In this document: positions 1-9,501 of the stretch, in pieces | Layout: each line of letters begins with the position of its first letter | How positions within the stretch are numbered: the stretch's first letter is position 1 | DNA from: Nodularia sp. (in: cyanobacteria) | Lineage (GTDB): Bacteria; Cyanobacteriota; Cyanobacteriia; Cyanobacteriales; Nostocaceae | Direction of reading: 5' to 3' | Length of the DNA stretch: 64,000 nucleotides | Assembly: GCA_007692755.1 (NCBI GenBank) | Contig: REBL01000078.1 | Coordinates: 25,751-89,750 of the forward strand | Position numbers and translations under genes: made by a program | The notes under the pieces: model-generated | The model's input: only the letters and a program-made list of their open reading frames with translations | Databases searched by the model: none | What the model was told of the DNA's origin: nothing

Positions 1-251
1 CCCAACTTAATCATACACTTGGGCAGTGGCGACGCTGCGCGAACGGTAGCATCAGTCGGTGAAGCGTCAAGTGTTTCCCCGCACCTTTAGTGAGTATGTC
101 AAGAATGCACTGGGTCAAGTAAGAAACGCAGATTGGGTATTGATGAATTAAGTCTGTCTAGGGAGCGAGAAAATAAAACTCCATCTGAGGAGGAAACACC
201 ATAGAATACGTGATAAGTTAATTATCGAAAAGGTTTATTTTCGATAAAATT

Positions 252-1217
252 ATGTCATCTGCTGATGGGTCACATTCACTCTCTTTGGTCAATCCCTTCG
301 CCATTGCGGCCGAGCGTGACCTGTTGGCAGAACTGTTGGTGGATAAGCGCAATAAAAGCACTCGTCATGAGTACGCTAAAGATTTAAAAAAGTTTTTTAT
401 GTCGGTATGCTCTGAAGAACCTACACCCGCTTTGGTGGTGCAGTTCTTGCAGATGGACAGATACTCGGCTGTAACTCTGGTTTTGCGCTACAAAGCGGTG
501 TTGATTGACCAGGGGTTAAAGGAAGCAACTGTGAATCGGCGGTTGGCAGCAATTAAGTCTCTGGTTAACTATGCCTATAAGGTGGGTAAATGTAATTGGA
601 CTTTGGCTGATATTAAGAGTGAGAAAATCAAACCCTACCGCGATACGACGGGCATTAGTCCAGAAGCATTTAAAAAAATGTTAGCAATGCCAGACCGGGA
701 AACAATCAAAGGTAAACGCGATTATGCGCTACTGCGGCTGTTGTGGGCTAATGCCCTGCGCCGGGAGGAGATTTCCCACTGCAATATTGAGGATTTGGAT
801 TTAGAAGCTAGGACTTTGAGCATTTTAGGAAAGGGAAGGGGAACCCAAAAGGATAATATCGATTTGCATCCCAAGACCTGCAACGCCCTTCAGGATTGGT
901 TGTGGGACAGGAAGGAATTAGACATTAAGCAACCGTTGTTTATTTCGTTGCGGCCTTACTACGGGCATCGGCTGACGGGGGATGGCATCCGTAAGATGGT
1001 GGTAGCCCACGCCAAGGAAGCAGGTATTTCTAAAATTGTCAGCCCGCATAAAATCAGACATTCATCGGTGACGGCGGCGCTGGATGTAAGCGGGGGAGAT
1101 GTGAGAAGTGTGCAAAAGTTGAGCCGTCACGCGAATCTAAATACTTTAATGATTTACGATGACAACCGCACTAAAGCGCAGGGGAGAATTACAGCATTAT
1201 TGGAAGATTTGGTATGA
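252..1217 (+). CDS. Tyrosine recombinase / XerC-D-like phage-type integrase
   Basis: C-terminal motifs ANALRREE, SPHKIRHSSVTAAL and LSRHANLNTLMIYDD give the R...HxxR...H...Y catalytic pattern. Confidence 0.9.
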   Translation: MSSADGSHSLSLVNPFAIAAERDLLAELLVDKRNKSTRHEYAKDLKKFFMSVCSEEPTPALVVQFLQMDRYSAVTLVLRYKAVLIDQGLKEATVNRRLAAIKSLVNYAYKVGKCNWTLADIKSEKIKPYRDTTGISPEAFKKMLAMPDRETIKGKRDYALLRLLWANALRREEISHCNIEDLDLEARTLSILGKGRGTQKDNIDLHPKTCNALQDWLWDRKELDIKQPLFISLRPYYGHRLTGDGIRKMVVAHAKEAGISKIVSPHKIRHSSVTAALDVSGGDVRSVQKLSRHANLNTLMIYDDNRTKAQGRITALLEDLV

Positions 1218-1497
1218 AATTTGTAAAGGGTTTGCATTAAGGTTAGAGGAATTTTGCCGAATGGACTGGTCAGGTTGGTTGAGGTGAAAAGGTCTGGTTC
1301 AGATGCTGTCACGGTCATATATACAGAAGAGAATAGCGATCGCGTGGGGAGTTGCCTACTGTATCGCTTTATGAGCCAAGGTTAGAAATTGTTAGATAAC
1401 AATGAGCAATAATTCGGCTATAGACGTATTAATTGACATCCTCTCCCGCTAAGTGTATCGGGAAAGTCTCGCTTGAGTATCGCCCTCTCAACATCTA

Positions 1498-1953
1498 TCA
1501 CTTTGACGAATTACTCAACATAGTAATTAACCGTTTAATTTGACCAACTCGCTTACGTTGGTCGTAGCGGCGCTTGGCTTGGGTGGTGATTTTTTCTAAA
1601 ACTGCGTTATCAGCACTAGCAAAAGTCCAAGCAGCTTCTAGAAATACCTCAACTGTGATGCCCCTATCTTTACAAAAGCGAGTTAATTCTTGGTCAAGGT
1701 CTTTTTCCAGAACGATCGCTGAATGTCGTCGAGTTTCGGGGTATTTTTCGAGTTCGGTTTGGAGTTCGGCAATGGTGTCTGCTGGTGCAGCAGTTGGGTT
1801 CGTTGGTTCGGTAACTGGGCTGGTTTCCTCTGGTGAGTTTTGTTTTGGTGTTGAAGCTTGGGGTTGTACTTTCGGAACGAGTGCATCCTGGCGTGGTTCA
1901 ACTGTGGAGCGATTGCGTTTGTTGCGTAGTTGGTTTAGTACATCATCTGACAT
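1498..1953 (-). CDS. Small plasmid partition-associated / hypothetical protein directly downstream of parA
   Basis: MSDDVLNQLRNKRNRSTVEP... start at 1953 abuts the ParA stop; basic N-terminus, Pro/Thr-rich linker; position typical of a ParB-like partner. Confidence 0.5.
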   Translation of the reverse strand: MSDDVLNQLRNKRNRSTVEPRQDALVPKVQPQASTPKQNSPEETSPVTEPTNPTAAPADTIAELQTELEKYPETRRHSAIVLEKDLDQELTRFCKDRGITVEVFLEAAWTFASADNAVLEKITTQAKRRYDQRKRVGQIKRLITMLSNSSK

Positions 1954-1954
1954 T

Positions 1955-2734
1955 TTATTTATCCCCAAGTGAAGCGTGAATTTTGGCAATTAAAATTTCA
2001 AATGGATATTCCAAGTCGGTATATCCCAACTGCGAGAGAGTTGTACGTTTGTTGATGGCTTGTTTATAGCGTTCTGATTCGCGGATGGAGGGTATAACTA
2101 ACCCCTCGCCAACTTCATCACGCATTCCATCTACAGCCGCCCGACTTTCATGGGCTTGGGTGTTACCAAACCAGCGATCTCGGAAAGGTAAAACACCTAA
2201 TACCTCAGCATTGGTTGCGCCGACATCTTGCAAGCCGCCGAGTAAGTCCAGCGTCCGCACCAGGGAACCGTAACCTTTGACCGATGCTTCGGCGGGGATA
2301 ATCAAAAAATCTGCTGCGCCAATGACTGTTAAACAAATTTGCGATCGCTGGGGTGGGGCATCGATAATACAGATTTTGAATATTTGGCTGATAGCTTCTA
2401 ATCGGCGCTTGAGTAAGGTTGCACCAACTCCACTGTTAGATAAATAATCTTGTACGGTATCAAGTTGGTCGTCGGCGGGGATGAGAAATAAATTGTCGTT
2501 GTCTTGAGTTGGGTAGATGCAGTCTTCTGGTGCAACTGTTTTTTTGAGAAATTCCAATAGGGTTGGTTGGTTGGTTTCTAACTCAAACCCCAGATAGGTG
2601 GTGAGATTATGTTGGGGGTCGGAGTCTAGCATCAAGGTGGGCAACCCCTGGCGGGATAGCAGCCGCCCCAGGAACAGTGATGTTGTCGTCTTGCCCTGTC
2701 CGCCACTCAAGGAGCTTACGGTAATCGTCAACAT
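1955..2734 (-). CDS. parA: ParA-family partition ATPase
   Basis: Walker A SLSGGQGKTTTS, Walker A' LMLDSDPQHNLT, ICIIDAPPQ Walker B. Confidence 0.9.
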   Translation of the reverse strand: MLTITVSSLSGGQGKTTTSLFLGRLLSRQGLPTLMLDSDPQHNLTTYLGFELETNQPTLLEFLKKTVAPEDCIYPTQDNDNLFLIPADDQLDTVQDYLSNSGVGATLLKRRLEAISQIFKICIIDAPPQRSQICLTVIGAADFLIIPAEASVKGYGSLVRTLDLLGGLQDVGATNAEVLGVLPFRDRWFGNTQAHESRAAVDGMRDEVGEGLVIPSIRESERYKQAINKRTTLSQLGYTDLEYPFEILIAKIHASLGDK

Positions 2735-2742
2735 ATATATTT

Positions 2743-2809
2743 TTATTAATTTAGCTAATTAACTTAAACTTATTTATTAAATTTGTCAATTTATTAATTT
2801 AGCCAATTA
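2743..2809. promoter_or_regulatory. Two 19-bp direct repeats TTATTAATTTAGC(T/C)AATTA upstream of parA; candidate operator/parS
   Basis: 2743-2761 and 2791-2809 are 18/19 identical, AT-rich, partly palindromic, directly 5' of parA. Confidence 0.4.
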
Positions 2810-2894
2810 GCTATTTTAAAAATTAGCTTTTTACCTTTTCTAGGTAGCGATAGCGCTAGCGCTGACTTGTCAGTTCGCTCAAAATACAGGTAAC

Positions 2895-3125
2895 TTATAT
2901 TACCAATTTTTCGCACCTCACAAAATCGCGTTGCTCCCGTTGCTGGGTCGTTTTCTGTCGCTTAGTCTCAACTCCAGTAAATACTGGTGATAGCGATAAA
3001 TCTGCCAAACTGTAGGCATTACGAGTTAGCAATATTGCATCCATTAGTTCAAAAGTTACATCATGCGCTCTACCTAAGTGGTTGTACGCTGCTTGACGGA
3101 ATTCTTTTAGTTTGGCACATTTCAT
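2895..3125 (-). pseudogene. Truncated transposase N-terminal remnant
   Basis: MKCAKLKEFRQAAYNHLGRAHDVTFELMDAILLTRNAYSLADLSLSPVF resembles the N-terminus of a cyanobacterial DDE transposase family (from memory); ORF ends abruptly. Confidence 0.5.
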
Positions 3126-3349
3126 ATTGGCAGATGAGAGTTGGTTGTTCTGCTCTCAGTTTCTGCTAATAGGGGAACTGTGTTCAATCACACCCCTTAT
3201 TTTTTCCTTTGAATTCGGCTATTTAGTCTAAACTCCAGATATTCTGCTTCCTCCACCACACTTGTCAATCCCCATCCACCTGAATCCTTACAAGAACATC
3301 TATCTAAAGACATAAAAATTAATGACATTGAAAGTTAATAATTATATAT

Positions 3350-3368
3350 AGGAATAATAAGCATTAGC
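3350..3368. promoter_or_regulatory. Weak candidate Fur box upstream of the biosynthetic operon
   Basis: AGGAATAATAAGCATTAGC matches GATAATGATAATCATTATC at 13/19 positions. Confidence 0.3.
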
Positions 3369-3596
3369 AAATGATTTTGTGATTGCAAGATTAATTAAAT
3401 TGTATTATTCTTAAAAAGTTGTCGATAATAAATCTCATTAATCAAAGTAGTATTTTGTGGTGAAGGTTCTTGTATAACCACGTCGCACCGGACACCACAC
3501 CTCCCAAAGTTATTTGATTTGAACAAATGTATAAGCAACAAAGTCTGTTGACTAGTTGTTGTGCGCTCAAAGAGCACCTCTGGAGGTACTTGCTTC

Positions 3597-3854
3597 ATGG
3601 ATACCGATGAGACAATGAATACTCTCAAAGCGATACTTAATGATTTAGGTATTCCAGAAGATTTACTTCATCAAAGCTCTTTACTGCACAAAGATTTACA
3701 GATTGATTCTACCGAGACAGTGGAAATTTCATTAGCATTAAAACGAAAACTGGGGATTAACATGAAACTCGAAACTCGTACAGATAAGACACTAATCGAA
3801 GTCTGCCAGATGATTGAAGCTGCTATGTCTGCAAAGTCTCCAGGTGACCCTTAA
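3597..3854 (+). CDS. Stand-alone aryl/acyl carrier protein (ArCP)
   Basis: LLHKDLQIDSTETVEISLALKRKLGI carrier motif with DS phosphopantetheine serine; ATG at 3597 preceded by GGAGG. Confidence 0.8.
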   Translation: MDTDETMNTLKAILNDLGIPEDLLHQSSLLHKDLQIDSTETVEISLALKRKLGINMKLETRTDKTLIEVCQMIEAAMSAKSPGDP

Positions 3855-4293
3855 AGCAAGAGAAGCTCTCAGAATTCAGGGAATAGGTATAGATATCATA
3901 CCCGTCAATAGAATTACCAGATTAATTGAGCGCAGCGATCGCCAAACATTAAACTTTTTGTTTACTCCTAGCGAAATAGATTTTTGTCAATTATCTAAAA
4001 ACCCTGACCAATCTTACACCATTTGTTTTGCGACTAAAGAAGCTGTGGGAAAGGCTTTAGGTATCGGATTAGTTGGGATTGACTGGAATGAGATTGAAGC
4101 AAATATCACTCATGAGAAGTTGCTCGTTCGTTTATCCGGAAAAGCCAGTATCCAAGCAAAAAAACTGGGGATAAAAAATTGGTTAGCTACTTGGTCTGCT
4201 TGGGATCAACACGTACTGGTTCACGTATTGGCTGTGTCAATTACCAGATGCAAGGGAGAATTCGATGACAAGTATTTCGGAACAGCTACCTGA
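3814..4293 (+). CDS. AcpS-type 4'-phosphopantetheinyl transferase
   Basis: GIGIDIIPVNRI and CFATKEAVGKALG motifs; possible GTG start at 3844. Confidence 0.8.
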   Translation: MKLLCLQSLQVTLKAREALRIQGIGIDIIPVNRITRLIERSDRQTLNFLFTPSEIDFCQLSKNPDQSYTICFATKEAVGKALGIGLVGIDWNEIEANITHEKLLVRLSGKASIQAKKLGIKNWLATWSAWDQHVLVHVLAVSITRCKGEFDDKYFGTAT

Positions 4294-5800
4294 GATTTTT
4301 AATGTTGCAAAGTACTTCTGGGAAAGTAATTTGGTGCAAGAACGTCAGGAAGCAATAGCTTTTTACCATCAAGATGAAACATATACTTACGCTCAAGTCA
4401 GCAGCTTTATTCGACGCACTGCTAGATTATTATCTGATTTAGGCCTAGATAGAGAAAATCGTATAGCTATTCTTTTGCCAGATTCACCAGAGTTTGTATT
4501 TGCTTTTTGGGGTGCTATCTGGATGGGATATGTACCAGTTCCAATTAATTCTGCTTGTTCTCAGAATGAAATTGACTACATCCTCCAAGATTCACGAGCT
4601 AAGGTTTTGCTAACTAATCAAGAGTGGGAAGACAAACTAACTCTTTTCCAGTCTTGTTTTTTGCGTCATGTTCTACTTACAGATGGTGAAAACGCTTTTG
4701 CATCCCTGTTAAATCAACAAACTGATAAACCTTTACCTAGTGCTGCTGCTACTTCTCGTGACGAAGCAGCTTTTTGGCTATATACGTCTGGTAGTACGGG
4801 ATTACCTAAAGGCGTCGTTCACGTACATCAAAGTATGGTGGTTTGTGCAGAGCAATATGCTAAAGCTACCTTAAACTTATGCAAAGACGACATTACCTAT
4901 TCTGTGGCGAAAATCCCTTTCGCCTATGGTTTGGGGAATACCTTATATATGCCTTTAGCAGTGGGTGCAGCTACTGTTCTCTCTGATGCTAGCAACGCTT
5001 TTGACATTATCAATGATATCCATTGCTACCGCCCAACGGTTTTTTTTGGCATACCTAGCGTTTATGCAAACCTTCTAGCAATACAAGATATCTCTCCTTT
5101 GGAAGTATCTTCCTTACGTTTATGTGTATCTGCTGCTGAACAGTTACCTAAAAGTATTTGGCACAATTGGTTGGTAACTCATAATCAAGAAATTTGCGAA
5201 GGAATTGGTACAACTGAATTTTTACATATTTTCCTTTCTAACCGCATCGGAGATTGTAAACCTGGTACTTCCGGTCGTCCTGTTCCTGGTTATGATGTTC
5301 AGATTATTGACGAAAAAGGCTTTCCTTGTCCTCCTGGCGAGATTGGTGACCTCCGAGTTAAAGGCGACAGTCTGATGTTGGGTTACTGGAATAGACTCCA
5401 AAAAACGCGAGAAGCTATTGATGGGTACACCATGCGAACAGGTGATAAATATGTGTGTGATCCCGATGGCTATTTTCGTTTCATGGGTCGTAAAGATGAG
5501 CTATTCAAAGTTAATGGTCAATGGATATTACCTCTAGAAATAGAGGATATCTTACATCAGCATTCCCAAATTTTAGAAGTGGCAGTCGTTCCAGAGTCGA
5601 ATCAGGGTGAGCAATTAACTCAAATAATTGCTTATGTCAGTCTTCAGCCAGGACAAGTACCTTCATCTCAACTAGAGAATAGCATTCGTAAATTTGCAAC
5701 CCAGAAATTACCACATTTTCAAGTGCCAAAAGTTGTCAAATTTGTAGAAAAATTACCACGGACTGTAACTGATAAAATTCACCGCCAAAAATTAGTTTAA
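4265..5800 (+). CDS. Benzoate-CoA ligase-family / salicyl-AMP ligase adenylating enzyme
   Basis: LYTSGSTGLPKGVVH, GYWNRLQKTREAIDGYTMRTGD, VDKIHRQKL; next to ArCP and salicylate synthase. Confidence 0.85.
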   Translation: MTSISEQLPEIFNVAKYFWESNLVQERQEAIAFYHQDETYTYAQVSSFIRRTARLLSDLGLDRENRIAILLPDSPEFVFAFWGAIWMGYVPVPINSACSQNEIDYILQDSRAKVLLTNQEWEDKLTLFQSCFLRHVLLTDGENAFASLLNQQTDKPLPSAAATSRDEAAFWLYTSGSTGLPKGVVHVHQSMVVCAEQYAKATLNLCKDDITYSVAKIPFAYGLGNTLYMPLAVGAATVLSDASNAFDIINDIHCYRPTVFFGIPSVYANLLAIQDISPLEVSSLRLCVSAAEQLPKSIWHNWLVTHNQEICEGIGTTEFLHIFLSNRIGDCKPGTSGRPVPGYDVQIIDEKGFPCPPGEIGDLRVKGDSLMLGYWNRLQKTREAIDGYTMRTGDKYVCDPDGYFRFMGRKDELFKVNGQWILPLEIEDILHQHSQILEVAVVPESNQGEQLTQIIAYVSLQPGQVPSSQLENSIRKFATQKLPHFQVPKVVKFVEKLPRTVTDKIHRQKLV

Positions 5801-6010
5801 AAATCAATTACAGCAGCTTACACAAACCTTTGAAAAGATTAAGTAGGTAGGCATGAATAAAACAAAGTATGTAACAGAATATAAAAATGACAAAACCCTT
5901 ACGATTGCTGAGTCGCAAAGCGACACGCTACGCGAAGTTCGTACCTCCTCGCAATGACAAAAGTATAGTTACGTTTATTTACACCCACTTACTTAATTAG
6001 AGCAAAAACA

Positions 6011-7333
6011 ATGGTCATAGCCTTAAAGAATATCATTAAATATCAAGAAATATTCATACCAGGGAAAAGAAATCCTATCGTTGTATTGCAGAATCTTCTA
6101 CAAGCTGGGATGTTTTCCCAATATATGATGTATGCAGGCGAAAATGAGGTACGAATCGCTGGTAATGAATTAGCCAAGATATCAGTTAGTCAAGATGCGA
6201 TATCAATGAAATATGTCAATGAAATATACTCTGAGTTAGTTACTGATCCCTTCAAACAAGTAGACAAATTACTAAGTTATTTACCAATTAGAAATTGGAC
6301 AGCCTATGGCTATATTGGCTTTGATATAGTTCGCTTCTACTCTTCATACTCCAAAGCAATTCAACAACCATTGTTATATTTCTTCATTCCAGAAACTGAG
6401 TTGCGTTTAACAGAGGAGGGAATTTATCTTAGAAGTATCAAATCATTAGACCGTATCCAAAAAGTATTATCTATTGATAGTCAACTACCAAATTATTTAC
6501 CAGTTTCTATAGAGGTTAATGATGCAGACCGAGAAATATATCAGAATCGTATTGCAACTTTAATTAAGGCAATTCAAAAATCTGAGTTGAATAAAGCCAT
6601 TATTGCTCGTTCTCTAAAAATAACTGGTGATTTAGACGTGTTAGGTACTTATGTCGTCGGTAGCCAAATTAATAATTCAGCACGTTCTTATTGTTTGAAT
6701 ATTAAGAATGTGCAAGCAGTTGGATTTAGTCCGGAAATTCTCATGCAAATATGTACAGATGGGTCAGTTGTAACTAATCCTTTAGCTGGAACTAGACCCC
6801 GTGGTGAGAATCCAGAACAAGATTTACGCCTGAATGATGAACTATTCACAGATGCTAAAGAGGTTAAAGAACACTCTTTATCTGTTTGGTTAGCACAAAC
6901 AGAGATGGCCTCACTTTGTTTACCTGGAAGCATTCAGGTGTTTAATTTTATGGAAGTCAAGAAGTACCGATGTGTACAGCACTTATCATCTCGTGTGAGC
7001 GGTCAGATTAAGCCAGGGAAAACCTTGTGGGATGCTTTAAAAGTATTGTTTCCAGGGATTACTGTTTCTGGGATTGATAAAGAAAAAGCCTTGGAATGGA
7101 TTGAGCGTCTTGAAGATGAACCAAGAGGAATTTATGCCGGTGCTATTGGTTGGGTAGATAGCAATGGTACCGCAGACTTAGCGATCGCTATTCGCTCAGT
7201 TTATCAATATGATACCAATATATACTTAAATGCTGGAGCCGGTATAGTTGCAGAATCAGTTCCGGAAAAAGAGTATATGGAGTCGGTTAACAAAATGAAC
7301 ACTATGTTAACCAATCTAGTTTTGAAGTACTGA
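6011..7333 (+). CDS. Salicylate synthase (Irp9/MbtI-like chorismate-utilising enzyme)
   Basis: NPLAGTRPRGENPEQDLRLNDELFTDAKEVKEHSL, VQHLSSRVSGQI, FPGITVSGIDKEKALEWIERLEDEPRGIYAGAIGW. Confidence 0.9.
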   Translation: MVIALKNIIKYQEIFIPGKRNPIVVLQNLLQAGMFSQYMMYAGENEVRIAGNELAKISVSQDAISMKYVNEIYSELVTDPFKQVDKLLSYLPIRNWTAYGYIGFDIVRFYSSYSKAIQQPLLYFFIPETELRLTEEGIYLRSIKSLDRIQKVLSIDSQLPNYLPVSIEVNDADREIYQNRIATLIKAIQKSELNKAIIARSLKITGDLDVLGTYVVGSQINNSARSYCLNIKNVQAVGFSPEILMQICTDGSVVTNPLAGTRPRGENPEQDLRLNDELFTDAKEVKEHSLSVWLAQTEMASLCLPGSIQVFNFMEVKKYRCVQHLSSRVSGQIKPGKTLWDALKVLFPGITVSGIDKEKALEWIERLEDEPRGIYAGAIGWVDSNGTADLAIAIRSVYQYDTNIYLNAGAGIVAESVPEKEYMESVNKMNTMLTNLVLKY

Positions 7334-7357
7334 ATCGATTTGAGTTGAGGAATTTAT

Positions 7358-7747
7358 ATGTTTAAACATGAAATTACTATCGTTGTCAATAGCCATATCC
7401 AACAACTGATAGAACCAACTAACAAAAAGTGGGAAAATCAATACTTGACTGCTAATGAGTGGCGGATGTCTGAACTTAGTGGTAACTATATTCAGTACAT
7501 CGCAGGTAGGTTTGCAGCCAAGAAAGCAGCACGCAAGATTTTAGGTATAAAATCTTGCTCGCCTAGTCACTGGTTAGATATAGAAATCCTACGGCTGTCA
7601 ACAGGTCAACCAATAGTATTGCTGTCTGGTAAATGTCAGCAAATTGCAGTAGATATGGGGTTAAAAAACTGGCTAGTAAGTATAAGTCATGTCCAAACCT
7701 ACGCAGTAGCATCTGCGATCGCACACACAGGCTATGGAACTTGTTGA
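7358..7747 (+). CDS. Degenerate AcpS-like PPTase homologue
   Basis: YIAGRFAAKKAARKILGI and GLKNWLVSISHVQTYAVASAIA align with AcpS, but the N-terminal GxD motif and Glu of KEAxxK are missing. Confidence 0.65.
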   Translation: MFKHEITIVVNSHIQQLIEPTNKKWENQYLTANEWRMSELSGNYIQYIAGRFAAKKAARKILGIKSCSPSHWLDIEILRLSTGQPIVLLSGKCQQIAVDMGLKNWLVSISHVQTYAVASAIAHTGYGTC

Positions 7748-7890
7748 CAATAACTCATAGCAATTTGTCATTAAAAAATTTAGATGTCATCTAGGTTTCT
7801 GGATTTATCTCTGTTGCTTGATTTTAGAGAATTTAGTATTACGGTATTTTTTCTGAGTTCCATTGCACAAAAATTAGCTTGTTTTTTTTC

Positions 7891-9417
7891 ATGAATCTTC
7901 CAGTTGGTATTCGCTCACTTGCAGTTAGCTTTCCCAGTAATATACGTACAAACGAGTACTGGCAAAACAAGTACCCCGACTTATTTGCCCAGGTTAAAAC
8001 TAGAATAGCAAGAGTCCCTGCATCTGCTAACGTCTCCATTGAGACTAATGGAGTTGACATTTGGTCAATGGAAGTAAAACCATATTTATCAGACCCTTTC
8101 CGGGGGAACGTTGAACGGCGGGTAGTTGGACGAGAAGAGTCATCGCTGACATTAGAATACCGCGCCGCTAAAGATGCTCTCGCCGCAGCAAACCTCTGTA
8201 CTGATGAAGTCGAACTGATAATTGTCGCTTCGCTCTTCCCCGAATACATCGGGATTGGCAATGCAGCTTACCTAGCCCAAAAATTACAACTACGTTGTCC
8301 TGCATGGAATTTAGAATCAACTTGCTCCAGTGCCTTGATAGCTCTACAGAATGCCCATGCACTCATACAAACAGGAGCATACAGTAACGTCTTGGTAGTG
8401 GTTTCTCACATTGGATCTCACACTGTTAACGAAAAAGAAAGCCTTTCATTGTCAATGGGTGACGGTGCTGGAGCTTTTTTAGTCAGTGTACTTCAACCAA
8501 ATCAGGGAATTCTCGGCAGTAAAATAATTGAAACTAGGGTAACTTGTGGTGCTTATTTATACGAAATAACGACAAATGCTGATAACCAGCCACAAATCTG
8601 CACTCGAACAGGTGACAAGGCAAGTATGCTCGCCGAAACAGCTGTAGATTTTGTGCGTACTTGCTGCCAAGGTGCTATTGCTAATGCAGGTGTCACCCTG
8701 GAGGAAATAGACTTTTTTGCTTTTAATACACCTACGGCCTGGTATGCTAGCCTCTGTACACGGGCATTAGGTATTGACCCACAGCGCACAATTAATCTTT
8801 ACCCTTGTTATGCAAACATAGGGCCAGTTCTTCCTATAGCCAATTTGTACCACGCTGCACAAACAGGCAAAATTCGTGAACATGACTTAGTTCTCGTTTA
8901 TACAAATGGTGCCGCAGCTACAGCCGCAGCTACTGTAATGCGCTGGGGTGATGTGGCGCTAGGACTACCTCCTGCTCCTCCCATCAGCACCACTCAGCAA
9001 CAAGAAAGCCACTATTCATTACCAGTAACAGGCTCTATCTCAGCAAAAGAAGGTTACACAACTAATCACTATCATCTCTCCAGAGAAAAATTCTGGGAAA
9101 CTTTACCTAATCAGCGTCAGCAAATACTAGAAACTTATCTGATTGACATACTCAGTGATTTACTCAAACGACCCATCATGCAACTCAACACTCAAGAATC
9201 CTTTGTTTACTTAGTTGATTCATTAATTGCTTTGGAGCTAAAAAACAGAATTGAGATTGATTTACAGCTACAAGTATCAATTGCTCAATTTTTTCAATCC
9301 AGTAATATAACACAAATAGCTCAATTTTTGCTGGAAAAATTAGCATTATTAGAACTAAATTCAACAGAATCTTTATCTCTAGAAAAACAAGACGATATAG
9401 AAGAAATTATCCTATAA
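7891..9417 (+). CDS. KASIII-like (FabH/CerJ-type) ketoacyl synthase/acyltransferase with fused C-terminal ACP
   Basis: LESTCSSALIALQ active Cys, SMGDGAGAFLV, YANIGP; C-terminal carrier domain LVDSLIALELKNRIEIDLQ. Confidence 0.85.
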   Translation: MNLPVGIRSLAVSFPSNIRTNEYWQNKYPDLFAQVKTRIARVPASANVSIETNGVDIWSMEVKPYLSDPFRGNVERRVVGREESSLTLEYRAAKDALAAANLCTDEVELIIVASLFPEYIGIGNAAYLAQKLQLRCPAWNLESTCSSALIALQNAHALIQTGAYSNVLVVVSHIGSHTVNEKESLSLSMGDGAGAFLVSVLQPNQGILGSKIIETRVTCGAYLYEITTNADNQPQICTRTGDKASMLAETAVDFVRTCCQGAIANAGVTLEEIDFFAFNTPTAWYASLCTRALGIDPQRTINLYPCYANIGPVLPIANLYHAAQTGKIREHDLVLVYTNGAAATAAATVMRWGDVALGLPPAPPISTTQQQESHYSLPVTGSISAKEGYTTNHYHLSREKFWETLPNQRQQILETYLIDILSDLLKRPIMQLNTQESFVYLVDSLIALELKNRIEIDLQLQVSIAQFFQSSNITQIAQFLLEKLALLELNSTESLSLEKQDDIEEIIL

Positions 9418-9501
9418 TCCTGTTTTTTAGTATGGCTGATTGGTGAGAATTTGATTCTATAGACACAAATATAAAATAACATCCCAAATCCCAAAACCTT
9501 A

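Noticed and set aside
1-60. Possible left telomere at the window start
   Set aside because: Only a 5-bp CCCAA/TTGGG match; no palindrome comparable with 63973-64000, so the window start is probably an arbitrary cut.
1574-1972. ORF track plus-strand 132-aa ORF
   Set aside because: Antisense to the better supported parA-partner gene; composition not protein-like.
5880-5960. GCAAAGCGACACGCTACGCGAA-type intergenic repeat
   Set aside because: Common Nostocales small dispersed repeat type; not specific to this locus.
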